Below are positions 1 through 11,610 of a stretch of 47,343 nucleotides of DNA, piece by piece. Position numbers and translations under genes: made by a program. This stretch comes from Bacillota bacterium (GTDB lineage Bacteria > Bacillota > Sulfobacillia > JAJYWN01 > JAJZPE01). A model generated the notes under the pieces. That model ran no database searches, was not told where the DNA came from, and worked only from the letters and a program-made list of their open reading frames with translations. The DNA lies in the NCBI GenBank assembly GCA_036504675.1, contig DASXUT010000061.1:1-47343 (forward strand), in the 5' to 3' direction. Each line of letters starts with the position of its first letter. The stretch's first letter is position 1.

Positions 1-1
1 T

Positions 2-685
2 CGTTCTTTGAGGAGGGATGACTCCCGGCGAAAGGCACCCTATTGGGGCATCTTGGCTAAAATCTATCGCAATCTATGGGCGCTCAACCAAGCCGACAAA
101 TACTATCGGCTTTACCTAAAGCTCTCTATGCAGGAGAATAACGTTCTGCAAGTAGGTTACGGCCATATGGGTCTGGGTCTGAATTACTATCAGCAGGGCG
201 ATCAGGAAAAAGCCCTTGACTCTACTGAAAAAGCCCTGTCGATCTTTGAGTCCATGGGGAACGAATCGCTACGGTTCGCTGCCAAGCTCAACATTGCCTG
301 TATCTATAACGCGATGAGCCGTCACGATCTATCCCTGAAGGTCCTGCAGTCAGTCCTAGCTGGGAATCTTCCGGTTGACTCTGCGATCTTGTGTAAGACC
401 TATCAGGAGCTGGCCAAAACTCATTTACGCTTGGGGGCCATCGATGGGTTTTTCCAGGCCCGCGAAAGGGCTGGTGACTATGCTGTCCAATCAAAGAGTC
501 TCGTGGAAATGGGCAGGGTGACCATGCTTGATGCGGAGTGGTTTTGGTCGCAGGGGCAGAACAAGAAAGCCATCCAGAGTCTGCGGAAGGCAATCATGAT
601 CTTCCGCAACCATGGGGCGGCTGTCGAACTTCGGCCAGCAGAAAAGCTGCTAATGACTTGGGTGAAAGGAGGGGACAGCGAATGA
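2..685 (+). CDS. TPR-repeat protein, C-terminal part (gene begins outside the window)
   Basis: The reading frame is open from the first codon of the window, so the N-terminus, possibly a helix-turn-helix domain, lies to the left. The visible ~227 residues are helical and consist of tetratricopeptide-like repeats; typical units appear around residues 48-80 (a GLNYYQQGDQEKAL-like stretch), 85-120, 130-160 and 175-205. No enzyme motif is visible. The stop codon overlaps the start of a small exported-peptide gene (ATGA, 682-685), which implies translational coupling. Known TPR receptors paired with a short secreted peptide are the RRNPP family (Rap, PlcR, NprR, PrgX); membership here is inferred from architecture only. 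Base composition is visibly more AT-rich than the rest of the window, hinting at transfer. It could also be the TPR tail of a SARP- or MalT-like regulator. Confidence 0.8.
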   Translation, partial: RSLRRDDSRRKAPYWGILAKIYRNLWALNQADKYYRLYLKLSMQENNVLQVGYGHMGLGLNYYQQGDQEKALDSTEKALSIFESMGNESLRFAAKLNIACIYNAMSRHDLSLKVLQSVLAGNLPVDSAILCKTYQELAKTHLRLGAIDGFFQARERAGDYAVQSKSLVEMGRVTMLDAEWFWSQGQNKKAIQSLRKAIMIFRNHGAAVELRPAEKLLMTWVKGGDSE

Positions 686-822
686 AGAGCATCCTCAAGA
701 GGCTGGGAGCCGTCTTGGTCCTGGTCGTCTTGGTGTTGACCCTGGTCGCGACCCCTGTTCTCGCCGATCCTGCGAGTGAACCGTGGCCCCCGCGCTGCAA
801 CGTTGTCCTCCCGGGCAAGTAG
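682..822 (+). CDS. 46-residue exported peptide encoded directly after the TPR protein
   Basis: This ORF is too short for routine calling. It starts at the ATG that overlaps the TPR gene's stop; the TPR gene's 3' end supplies a strong ribosome binding site (AAAGGAGGGG, about 668-675). The peptide has a textbook signal sequence: a basic start (K2, K6, R7), a long Leu/Val core at residues 8-22, and a VLA-type signal peptidase site near residue 28. The predicted mature tail is about 18 residues, rich in Pro, with one Cys and ending in Lys. Size, export signal and coupling to a TPR receptor resemble Phr/PapR/NprX pro-peptides. The function is inferred; no homologue is recognised. Alternatives are a small lipid-free secreted peptide or a membrane miniprotein unrelated to signalling. 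Confidence 0.72.
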   Translation: MKSILKRLGAVLVLVVLVLTLVATPVLADPASEPWPPRCNVVLPGK

Positions 823-873
823 ACCAAGGCTAGCTAGCGGTTGAAGCATCAAGCAAGATGGAACGGGACAGCA

Positions 874-904
874 AAGGAGCGCCACAGAGCGCTCCTTGTT
901 GTTT
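874..904 (+). terminator. Intrinsic terminator after the TPR/peptide pair
   Basis: A perfect 9-bp stem (874-882 with 889-897) and a 6-base loop are followed by a T-rich stretch (TGTTGTTT). It lies 52 bases after the peptide gene and in front of the convergent pyrG 3' end, so it probably ends the TPR-peptide transcript. Confidence 0.7.
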
Positions 905-951
905 CCATTACCAGGGCGGCCGGCCCGGGGCGTTCCCCGATGGCCCTCCCC

Positions 952-2814
<1,863 letters not shown>

Positions 2815-2915
2815 GGGGACAGGCTGTACGTTTCCGGCTCTATTAGGCTGGATGGGTGGCTTCGGCCTCGGCGTTAGGGGGAGGCTCGTCGAGGCGCCGG
2901 TCACCGCTCTCCGCC

Positions 2916-3554
2916 TCAGGCGTAGGCGAGGACGGTGATCTCGGTCTTCAGCGGCAGGTTGCCCGGCAGGACCTCGGTGCTCGGGCCGAGCTTGCGATGA
3001 AGCAATCTGGCCGCCTTCAGGAAATCGTCGACGGGGGCCAGCGGGATAGCCAGGACGTCAGTCTTGAAGTGCATCGGGATTACCAGTTTCGGATTCAACT
3101 GGTGGACAACCTCGACGGCCTCGGCCCCATCGATGGTGTAGGTCCCGCCGACCGGGATGAGGAGGATGTCAACTCGCCCGATTTCCTCGACCTGTTTTTC
3201 CGTCAGGAGGTGGCCGAGATCCCCGAGGTGGACCAGGCGTAGGCCGTCGATCTCGAAGAGGAAGATGAGGTTGGGGCCACGCTTTGCGCCCATCGAAGAG
3301 TCGTGAAAGCTTTCGATGCCGGTCACCTTGTGCTTGCCGGTCTTGTGCTCACCGGCGGTCTTGACGATCTTGGGCTTGCCGTCGATGGAACGGACGGAAT
3401 TGTGGTCGAAATGGTCGTGGCTGACCGTGATGTAATCGGCCGAGACGGTCGGAGGCAGGTAACCGACGGTCTCATTGAAGGGATCGGTGACGATCTTCGT
3501 CCCGTCGTCGGCCGTCAGAAGGAAACAGGAATGTCCTAACCAGCGGATCTTCAT
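2916..3554 (-). CDS. Metallo-beta-lactamase-fold metal-dependent hydrolase (UlaG/YtkL-like)
   Basis: This 212-residue protein is the usual length for the UPF0173/UlaG-like branch of the metallo-beta-lactamase superfamily. It begins KIRWLGHSCFLL and carries the metal-binding SHDHFDH motif (residues ~44-50), a later HLGDLGH-type aspartate/histidine region, and IPMHF near the C-terminus. Substrate cannot be told from sequence; relatives include ascorbate-6-phosphate lactonase and many uncharacterised hydrolases. Its ATG overlaps the stop of the upstream deacetylase gene (ATGA), so the two are probably translated from one message. pyrG follows but with its own promoter. Confidence 0.88.
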   Translation of the reverse strand: MKIRWLGHSCFLLTADDGTKIVTDPFNETVGYLPPTVSADYITVSHDHFDHNSVRSIDGKPKIVKTAGEHKTGKHKVTGIESFHDSSMGAKRGPNLIFLFEIDGLRLVHLGDLGHLLTEKQVEEIGRVDILLIPVGGTYTIDGAEAVEVVHQLNPKLVIPMHFKTDVLAIPLAPVDDFLKAARLLHRKLGPSTEVLPGNLPLKTEITVLAYA

Positions 3555-5002
3555 CTGGTCTCACCTCCACCTTGATTGGCCGAAGCGGCCAGGAGCTCAG
3601 ACACGGTGACCAGTCGGTAGCCGGCGGCCCGGAGGCCGTCGACAATCGCCGGAAGGGCGGCGATGGTGGCGGCGGGGGCATTGTGGAGCAGGATGATACC
3701 CCCGGGCTTGGCCCCCTTGAGAACGCCGCGGATGATGGTCTCCGGCTTCTTGCCGGGTTCATAATCCCCGACGCTGACCGACCAGAGGATTAACTTCTGC
3801 CCCGACCCGGCGATTGCCTTCTTACCATCGCGGGTTAGGATCCCGCCGGGGGGCCGGAAGAGCTCGCTGCTCTGACCGGTGACGGCGAAGACCGCCCGGC
3901 GGGTCCCCAGGATCTGGGCCCTGACTTCATCGATGTCGCCGATCTGGTTCAGCAGGGTGTGGTCGTAGGTATGGTTCCCGAATTCGAAGCCGTCGGCCAC
4001 CACCCGCCTGGCCATCGCCGACTGCCAGGCCAGGCTGCGGCCGGTGACGAAGAATGTGGCCGGGGCTTTCTTCTCCTCAAGTATATCCAGAAGCTGCTGG
4101 GTTTCCGGGACCAACTCGTCATCGAAGGTCAGGGCGACGAGCTTGTCTTTGATGGCAACGGACTTGAACTCCTCGGGCCGGTCTCCGCCCCTGACCACGA
4201 GCACGGGCGCGCCGCTGTTAATCAGGTAGCGGCCGAGGCCGATCGTTGTGAAGCTGACCCCTTTCCGCGAGCAGGCCTGCCCGACCGGGACATAGATGGC
4301 ACCGCTGCTGTTGTAAGCCTGGATGGGCTGTCCGTCAAAGAGGACCTCCCCCTGCGGCCCCCGGCCGTGAGTGGCCCCGAGGGCCGGGGCGAGGACCCGG
4401 ATGGACGACAGGACCCGAGGGGTCGGGGTCAGGGCCGACCCGCCGGCCTCGCCGGCCTGCCCGACTCCGGCCGGGAGCTCAACGGACTTCTCGGTCAGCA
4501 GGGCGCCGTCCATGTAAACCTGGGTCGGCCGGGCCTCTCTGGGAACGAGCGGCAGCAGAGGGTGCCCGCTGTAGGCGCGGACTTCGCGACGGTCGTGGGT
4601 CACTTTGTAGGTCAGCTTGAGCTGCCTGGCCAGGGTCACCAGGTCGGTCATGGCCTGGCCGCCGACGTAACGCACAGCCACCGCCCGGCCGCCGATGCTG
4701 ACCCGGCCGGAAGCCACGTCCCATTGGGCATAGATCCCGGCCGCCTCGGACAGCGGCCGCAGGGGTACCCGGTAGCGACCAAGGGCCGAGTGGGACTGGC
4801 CGATGACGATGTCGTCCACGTACAGGGTGTACGGGCCGAACCCAGGTAGCCGGTGGGTGACCGCCGCCCAGACCCCCAGAGCCAGGGCAACAATGAGAAC
4901 AAGGCCGTATACTGCCGGCCTCGTTCGTCTCAGGACGATTCTCTTTCTGGCCGGAGAGGTGCGGCGTCTAGGCCTCCCCCTCCGGCTCCTGATCCCACCC
5001 AT
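3551..5002 (-). CDS. Membrane-anchored polysaccharide deacetylase with copper-amine-oxidase-like N-terminal domain
   Basis: The very basic N-terminus (RSRRGRPRRR) is followed by one transmembrane anchor (about residues 30-48). Next comes an extracellular region typical of the copper amine oxidase N-terminal-like fold (VDDIVIGQS, RYRVPLRPL, YVGGQAM). The C-terminal NodB domain starts about residue 285 with TFDDE and the metal-binding NHTYDH. Later motifs RPPGG and ILLHN are present. The catalytic domain therefore looks intact and should deacetylate cell-wall or other surface glycans. The start is uncertain: an ATG at 5002 (used) or a TTG at 5020. Both lie inside the 3' end of rpoE, so the two genes overlap by 35-53 bases. 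It is wedged between rpoE and pyrG, which are direct neighbours in Bacillus. Confidence 0.87.
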   Translation of the reverse strand: MGGIRSRRGRPRRRTSPARKRIVLRRTRPAVYGLVLIVALALGVWAAVTHRLPGFGPYTLYVDDIVIGQSHSALGRYRVPLRPLSEAAGIYAQWDVASGRVSIGGRAVAVRYVGGQAMTDLVTLARQLKLTYKVTHDRREVRAYSGHPLLPLVPREARPTQVYMDGALLTEKSVELPAGVGQAGEAGGSALTPTPRVLSSIRVLAPALGATHGRGPQGEVLFDGQPIQAYNSSGAIYVPVGQACSRKGVSFTTIGLGRYLINSGAPVLVVRGGDRPEEFKSVAIKDKLVALTFDDELVPETQQLLDILEEKKAPATFFVTGRSLAWQSAMARRVVADGFEFGNHTYDHTLLNQIGDIDEVRAQILGTRRAVFAVTGQSSELFRPPGGILTRDGKKAIAGSGQKLILWSVSVGDYEPGKKPETIIRGVLKGAKPGGIILLHNAPAATIAALPAIVDGLRAAGYRLVTVSELLAASANQGGGETR

Positions 5003-5402
5003 TGTCCTCTTCGCCCTCAATTCTCAGGGCATCGATCTCATCGTGTGGTTCATCGCCGGCCTCGTCGCGGTGATAGGCGTCGTCGCGGCGGGGCCGCAGG
5101 CTGGTGATAAGGGGGGTGGCCTTGGTCGGGACTTGTTTCGGAGCCCAGCGGCGCAGTCCCCAAAGACCCTTGCCGAGGTGCTGAAAACGGTTGTCCATGT
5201 TGATCTCGGTGTGGATCTCCGCCATCAGCCGGGTCGGGTTCAGACCCCTGGCGGCAAAGGCCGGCGACAGGGTCTTGACCTTGACGACCTCGTCGATGAG
5301 GTCCTTGTAGTACATGGGCTGGCCGCTTTGGAGGAGGATGCGGTAAGCCAGTTCTACCGGGCTGGTCTCTGGGTCCAACTCCTTACCCTGTGCGATGGCC
5401 AT
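4968..5402 (-). CDS. rpoE: DNA-directed RNA polymerase delta subunit
   Basis: Delta binds core RNA polymerase in Gram-positive bacteria and raises specificity and recycling. The N-terminal ~90 residues form the HARE-HTH domain, seen as SPVELAYRILLQSGQPMYYKDL followed by NPTRLMAEIHTEINMDNRF and a GLWGLR end. The C-terminal acidic tail is present but short (about 35 residues, Glu/Asp-rich after residue 105); in Bacillus the acidic tail is much longer. The ATG at 5402 is preceded by GAGGTGAAC. Its presence is a strong Bacillota marker, and the order rpoE...pyrG matches the Bacillus neighbourhood with two genes inserted. Confidence 0.9.
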   Translation of the reverse strand: MAIAQGKELDPETSPVELAYRILLQSGQPMYYKDLIDEVVKVKTLSPAFAARGLNPTRLMAEIHTEINMDNRFQHLGKGLWGLRRWAPKQVPTKATPLITSLRPRRDDAYHRDEAGDEPHDEIDALRIEGEEDNGWDQEPEGEA

Positions 5403-5580
5403 TTAGTTCACCTCTGTGTCCAGGTAAACAAGCCTCCGGGGAAAAAACTCGCTTTCCTATTCGCTTCCCTCCCACTTTTTCCCTTCCTGCCGAACGGGAG
5501 TTGTCGAAAGAAATCGATACCCAGCGAGGGGTCGGTTCATTCATCCCCGGACCGGCCGCTTCATTCCACGTCCGACCGGC

Positions 5581-6381
5581 CTATTCCTTCCTGGCGAGGC
5601 CGCGTTTGACGATTTCCTGGGCCAGGTACGAGGCGACCATCGGGGGTAGGGTCCCGGGCCCGAAGCCGGCGTCGTAGCCGAGCTCGACGGCCAGTTCGTG
5701 GGTGATCCGGGGGCCTCCGCAGACCAGGATGACCCGGTCGCGCAGGTCCTCCGCCTCGAGGAGTTCGACCAGTTCGGTCAGGTTCTTGACGTGGATGTTC
5801 TTCTGGGTCACCGTCTGGGAGACGAGGATGGCGTCGGCCCCCAGCTCGATGGCCTTGGCCACCAGCGTCTCGTTGGGGACCTGGCTGCCCATGTTGACCG
5901 CGGCGATCTCCGGGTAACGCTCGAGCCCGTAACTCCCGGCGTAACCCTTCATGTTCATGATCGCGTCCAGGCCCAGCGTGTGGGCATCGGTTCCGGTCGA
6001 GGCTCCGACGACGATGACCTTGCGTCCTATCTTGTCCCGGATGAACGAGTTTATCTGGTCGAAATCCATCGTCTCGACCTGGACCTTGGGGACGTCGATC
6101 CGCTTCGCGTCGATTCCTAAGGGGAGCTTGCCATAGACTATGAAGAAGGTGAAGCCGTTGGTCAGGTTTTCGGAGTGGACGACCTGAGGTTCTTCGAGGC
6201 TCATCCGGCGGGCGATGGCCTTGGCCGCCTCGACGGCCACCTCGCCGGCTTCCAGGGGGAGGGTGAAGCTGACCTGCACGGCCCCGTCGTTCATGGCGTC
6301 GCCGTAGGGGCGGAGGTCGGTCAGGTCGACCTTGGCCACCTCGGTCCGGTCGGAGCGGGTCTTCGAGAGGATCGCGGTCAT
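5581..6381 (-). CDS. kamE: Lysine 5,6-aminomutase beta subunit (cobalamin- and PLP-binding)
   Basis: With KamD it moves the terminal amino group of beta-lysine (or D-lysine) from carbon 6 to 5, using adenosylcobalamin and PLP. Residues ~118-266 are a B12-binding Rossmann domain. The base-off cobalt ligand is His134 in the DAHTLG motif, and Lys145 in NMKGYAG is eleven residues later. The spacing equals the His133/Lys144 pair known to bind cobalamin and PLP in the Clostridium sticklandii enzyme. Length (266) is normal. Its ATG overlaps the kamD stop (ATGA), as expected for subunits made in equal amounts. It is the last gene of the lysine block; rpoE follows after 178 bases without a clear terminator. 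Confidence 0.96.
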   Translation of the reverse strand: MTAILSKTRSDRTEVAKVDLTDLRPYGDAMNDGAVQVSFTLPLEAGEVAVEAAKAIARRMSLEEPQVVHSENLTNGFTFFIVYGKLPLGIDAKRIDVPKVQVETMDFDQINSFIRDKIGRKVIVVGASTGTDAHTLGLDAIMNMKGYAGSYGLERYPEIAAVNMGSQVPNETLVAKAIELGADAILVSQTVTQKNIHVKNLTELVELLEAEDLRDRVILVCGGPRITHELAVELGYDAGFGPGTLPPMVASYLAQEIVKRGLARKE

Positions 6382-7967
6382 TCGGCCTCACCCCCTTGGA
6401 ACTGGTCCTGGAGTTCGGCCGGCAGCATCAACCTGGGGAAGGGGTTGAAGTAGTCGGGGCTCTTAGGGACCACTCCGTCGGCCCCTTTCCCGCCGGTCTG
6501 CGGCCGCTTGACCCGAGCGAACAGGCCGCGCTCCAAGGCCGTCATCAGGCCGATCTGCTGGATCTCTTCGAGCATGGTCGTGGCCCGCCAGAGGATGTCG
6601 GCCGTGTACCGTTGGACCCGGCCGTCCTTCTTGTAATTGATCTCCTCGCCCAGGTGCCGGGCAAAGTTGAAGACGTACTTGGCGTTGTCGATGGCCAGGA
6701 ATCGGTCGTGGAGGAAGGGGGTGTGGATGGCCTCGGTGAGCATCCCGAGGAGCTGGATGCCCTGGCCGGTGGCCACCGAGACCAGATTAAACATCACGTG
6801 CTCGGCGTAGCTCTTGAAGATGTTGCCGGTGATGTGCTTGGTCGGCGGCATGTACTTGAGGAGGCAGTCGGGGAAGATCTGCCGGGTCATCTGGGCCTGG
6901 GCCAGCGAATAGAGGAGACCGTCCTCGACCTCCGGGAAGATGGCGAAGACGTGGCCGAGCCCGATCTGCTTCGGCGGCAGCCCAGCCCTCAGGGCGAACT
7001 GCTCGTTGATGAACTGAGAGGCCAGGACGGTGTGGGCGGCCTCGACCGGGTCGTCGGTGGTCAGATAGTTGTCCTCGCCGGTGTTGATGACGATGCCGGC
7101 AAAGGCGTTGATCATCCGGGAGAAGGACTGATCGATGAAGGTCCGCTTCATGTTGATGTCGCGGAAGAGGATCCCGTACATCGAGTCGTTGAGCATCATG
7201 TCCAGCCGCTCGAGGGCCCCCATGGCGGCGATCTCCGGCATGCACAGGCCGGAGGCATAGTTGACCAGCCGCGGGTAACGGTGGACCTCCTCGGCCACCT
7301 CGTCGAGGGCCTTCCGCATGATCCGGAAGTTCTCTTGGGTGGCGTAGGTGCCGCCGAAACCGCCGCTGGTCGCATGGTAGGGGACATAGTCGAGGAGGCT
7401 CTGGGCGGTGTGCCGGATGACGGCGATGATGTCCGCCCCCTGGCGGACGGCCGCCGTGGCCTGAACGACATCCTCGTAGATGTTCCCGGAGGCGACGATG
7501 ACGTAGAGGTAGGGCTCGCGGCCCATGCCCAGCCGGTCGACGCAGGCCTCGCGCTCGGCCCGCCGGGCGGCGATCCGGGCTGCGGCCTCTCTGGCCAAGT
7601 CCTCAGCCACCTTACGGGCCTCGTCCTCGGCCTTGACCGGCACCTTGCACAGATCGATGGACCCACGGGCCACGGCTTCGGACACTTGTTGGACGTCATA
7701 GCCGAAGTAGTGGACCGCGTTTCCAAGCCAGAAGGCGGCACCGCGCCCAAGGCCGCCGTCTTTCTGGATGTTCTCCACGACGACATTGGGGAGGGGGACA
7801 TCGTCCTCGTCCACCCCGTCGATCCCGAACAGCCGGGCGACGGTCCGTTCGGTGGTCGTCGTCGTGTGGACGGCAATGAATTTTTGGATGTCCGCGGTGA
7901 TCCGCCGGGCCGCCTTCCGGGCCCTCAGGATGAGGTCTTCATCCAGTTCAAGGAGTACCTCTCCCAT
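6378..7967 (-). CDS. kamD: Lysine 5,6-aminomutase alpha subunit
   Basis: This is the large TIM-barrel subunit of the B12/PLP lysine 5,6-aminomutase, 529 residues from the chosen start. Conserved stretches such as HTTTTTERTVARLFGIDG near the N-terminus, YHATSGGFGGTYATQENF in the middle, and MPPTKHITGNIF later mark the family. The ATG at 7967 is chosen because AAAGGGG lies ten bases upstream and the protein then starts MGEVLLELDE; an earlier in-frame start at 8012 has no ribosome binding site. The gap to kamB upstream is 105 bases and holds no obvious promoter or terminator, so one transcript is likely. Confidence 0.96.
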   Translation of the reverse strand: MGEVLLELDEDLILRARKAARRITADIQKFIAVHTTTTTERTVARLFGIDGVDEDDVPLPNVVVENIQKDGGLGRGAAFWLGNAVHYFGYDVQQVSEAVARGSIDLCKVPVKAEDEARKVAEDLAREAAARIAARRAEREACVDRLGMGREPYLYVIVASGNIYEDVVQATAAVRQGADIIAVIRHTAQSLLDYVPYHATSGGFGGTYATQENFRIMRKALDEVAEEVHRYPRLVNYASGLCMPEIAAMGALERLDMMLNDSMYGILFRDINMKRTFIDQSFSRMINAFAGIVINTGEDNYLTTDDPVEAAHTVLASQFINEQFALRAGLPPKQIGLGHVFAIFPEVEDGLLYSLAQAQMTRQIFPDCLLKYMPPTKHITGNIFKSYAEHVMFNLVSVATGQGIQLLGMLTEAIHTPFLHDRFLAIDNAKYVFNFARHLGEEINYKKDGRVQRYTADILWRATTMLEEIQQIGLMTALERGLFARVKRPQTGGKGADGVVPKSPDYFNPFPRLMLPAELQDQFQGGEAE

Positions 7968-8072
7968 CTTGCTCTTGTCCCCTTTCTCTCTAATCTGCCA
8001 GGCGCTAAGCAACGACCTCCCACTTCGGGCGTGATGGCCATTCTCCGTCGAGGCCGAGGGCAGGGAAGCCAG

Positions 8073-9130
8073 CTAGATGCTACCCGGCCGGACGTTGACA
8101 GCCTCGCCCAAGACCAAATCGTAGGTTGGCAAGGGAGCGACCGCGGCCCCGACTCGATCGAGGAACTCGCGGGGCTGGTACGAGGGGCCGACGGGGGAAT
8201 ACGGGTTGACCGTGACCGCCAGGAGGTTGATCGGGCTGAGCACCCGGACGCGGCCTCCGGCGGCGACGAACTTCTTCCACCCCCCGTGCTCGACGAAGAC
8301 CTTGGTCCCGTCGGACACGATCAGCTCGACCTTCGTCAGGAGCTTGGGCCGGTCGGTCAGCTCCTTGACGAGGCTGCCGGGGAGGGCCCCTCCGAAGGCC
8401 ACCGCCTTGGCCTCTTCGCCGATGGACGCGAGGATGGCCCCGGATTGGTCGAGGGCGGTTTTGATGTCGAGGAACTGTGGTTCGTAACGGTCGTTGATGA
8501 CCGCGTACTTCCGGGCGTTGATGACTTCCTTGGCCACCTGCTCCAGGCGGGCGTCCCGGGTCCGCTTCAAGTTGAACAGTTCGACGGTGGTCCGGGTGCG
8601 GGCGACCGTCTGGGCCATCGACGGGCCGAGGGCGGCCCCGGTGGCCAGAATGGCCGCCTGGGTGATGGCCGGGGCGGCGGTGGCCACCCGGTCGAAGGCC
8701 CCGTCCACCAGGACCAACTGGGCCCCGTGACGGCGCATGGTCTGGCAGACCTCATGGAGCTGGTGGGCCGTGTCCGGGCCGACCAGGAGGACGTTGCCTG
8801 GTTTGAGGACCCGGAGGATGAGGACCCGGCCGAGCTGGGTCACGAACGGGGTGCCTTCGGCCAGCTCCAGGTCGGCCTGGCTCTGTTCTATCGCGCTGTC
8901 GACGGTGGCCACCAGGTTGCCCTGGCCGGCCTTGATGGCCGGCTTGGGCAGGCGGGTGATCTCGTCGACCCGCTCGCCGTCCCGTCCTGATGAGGTCATA
9001 CCGAGGAAGACCCCGCGCGCGTTGGCCTCGTCGACGAGGCGGTTGAGGGTCACCGTCTTGCCGACGTTCTTGGCCATGCCGACGACGGAGACGGACTGGT
9101 AATTCCCCTTGCGGATCAGGTCGATAAGGG

Positions 9131-9134
<4 letters not shown>
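8073..9134 (-). CDS. kamB: Lysine 5,6-aminomutase reactivase subunit, P-loop protein
   Basis: This 353-residue protein carries a Walker A-like GMAKNVGKT motif (residues ~19-27) close to the N-terminus. It matches in position and character the KamB protein of the Fusobacterium/Clostridium lysine fermentation operons, thought to help KamC re-activate the B12-damaged mutase. Its ATG overlaps the kamA stop (ATGA). The usual partner KamC, a MutS-related ATPase, is not adjacent here. The assignment rests on neighbourhood and general features, since KamB has few diagnostic motifs. Confidence 0.85.
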
Positions 9135-10483
<1,349 letters not shown>

Positions 10484-10501
10484 GGGTCCCACTCCTAGCT
10501 C

Positions 10502-11566
10502 CTAGTTGACGAACATCTTCTCGAACATCGCCCGCAGCTTGGGCGACTCCCGCATCAGCTCGAGGGCGATCTCGGCGTGGCCGGCGGTGTAGCCGTTGCC
10601 GATGATCATGTTGACGTCCTTGCCGACCCCTTCGGCCCCTAGGGCCGCGGCGGTGAAGCTGGTGGCCATGGAGAAGAAGTAGACCAGCCCGTTGTCGCGG
10701 GTGGGCAGGATGGACGACATCTCCGTGCCGGGGATATTGACGCAGTTGATGGTCAGGTCGGCCAGACGCCCGCCGGTGGCCTCGGCGACTTTCTGGAGGA
10801 TTTCCACGGGCTTGGTGGCGTCCCCGATAAGGGGGACGTCGACGAAGCCGGACTCGACCATCCGATCGTAGCTTGCCTGGCTATGCCCAAGGCCGATGAC
10901 CTTGCCGGTGACGCCGGCCCGCTTCTTGGCCTCATATAGACAGAGTAGGCCGGACTTGCCCCCCGCGCCGATGACGAAGACGACGTCGCCCGGACGGACC
11001 AGCTTGGCCGTTTGGGCCGGGGCCCCGGCCACGTCGAGAACGGCCAGGGACAGCCGGTCCGGGAGGTCCTTGGGGAGCTTGGCGTAGATGCCGCTCTCGA
11101 AGAGGATGGCCCTACCCTCAATATCGACCTGATCGGTGTCAAGATTGATCCGCTTGATCCGCTTGATCGTCAGCGGGGTCAGGGACAGAGAGACCAGGGT
11201 GGCCAGACGGTCGCCGGGGGCCAGGGCCGGGGCCTTGGTGCCGTCGGCGAACTTGGCCGCCAGGGCCGGCCCGACCTCGGCCACCGTTCCCAACAGCATC
11301 CCGCCGGACCCGGTGACCGGGTTCTGCATCTTGCCGCGGTCGGCGACGATCTCCACGATCATCTGGCCCATCTTCTTCTCGTCTCCGCCGCAGGCCTTCT
11401 TGATCTGGGTGAAGCTGGCGGCGTCGATGTTGAGGGTCTGGACGTCGATGAGGACCTCGTTGGCCCGGGGCTTTGGCGTGCCGTCGATCTTCTTGGCCGC
11501 CTGGGGAAGGGAGCCGGGGGGGTCGATCACTCGGTAGCAGCCAAAGGGGTCAAGGGTAGTGGGCAT
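10502..11566 (-). CDS. kdd: L-erythro-3,5-diaminohexanoate dehydrogenase
   Basis: Oxidatively deaminates 3,5-diaminohexanoate, the product of KamDE, to 5-amino-3-oxohexanoate with NAD(P)+. At 354 residues it has the usual length. It starts with the family-like YRVIDPPGSLPQAAKKID and has a nucleotide-binding FVIGAGGKSGLL motif around residues 203-214. The ATG at 11566 is preceded by GGGAGGG. The stop is 19 bases before kamA. Enzymes for later steps (cleavage enzyme Kce, ammonia-lyase Kal, CoA transferase) are not in the window. Confidence 0.93.
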   Translation of the reverse strand: MPTTLDPFGCYRVIDPPGSLPQAAKKIDGTPKPRANEVLIDVQTLNIDAASFTQIKKACGGDEKKMGQMIVEIVADRGKMQNPVTGSGGMLLGTVAEVGPALAAKFADGTKAPALAPGDRLATLVSLSLTPLTIKRIKRINLDTDQVDIEGRAILFESGIYAKLPKDLPDRLSLAVLDVAGAPAQTAKLVRPGDVVFVIGAGGKSGLLCLYEAKKRAGVTGKVIGLGHSQASYDRMVESGFVDVPLIGDATKPVEILQKVAEATGGRLADLTINCVNIPGTEMSSILPTRDNGLVYFFSMATSFTAAALGAEGVGKDVNMIIGNGYTAGHAEIALELMRESPKLRAMFEKMFVN

Positions 11567-11610
11567 GTCGTTCCCTCCCTCTGGTCTCGTCGTCTGGTGT
11601 GACTTTAGGC

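Noticed and set aside
6396-8990. 864-codon plus-strand ORF opposite kamE/kamD/kamB
   Set aside because: It spans three real genes in antisense and has the repetitive Asp/Gly/Val/His composition of a shadow frame; no ribosome binding site fits.
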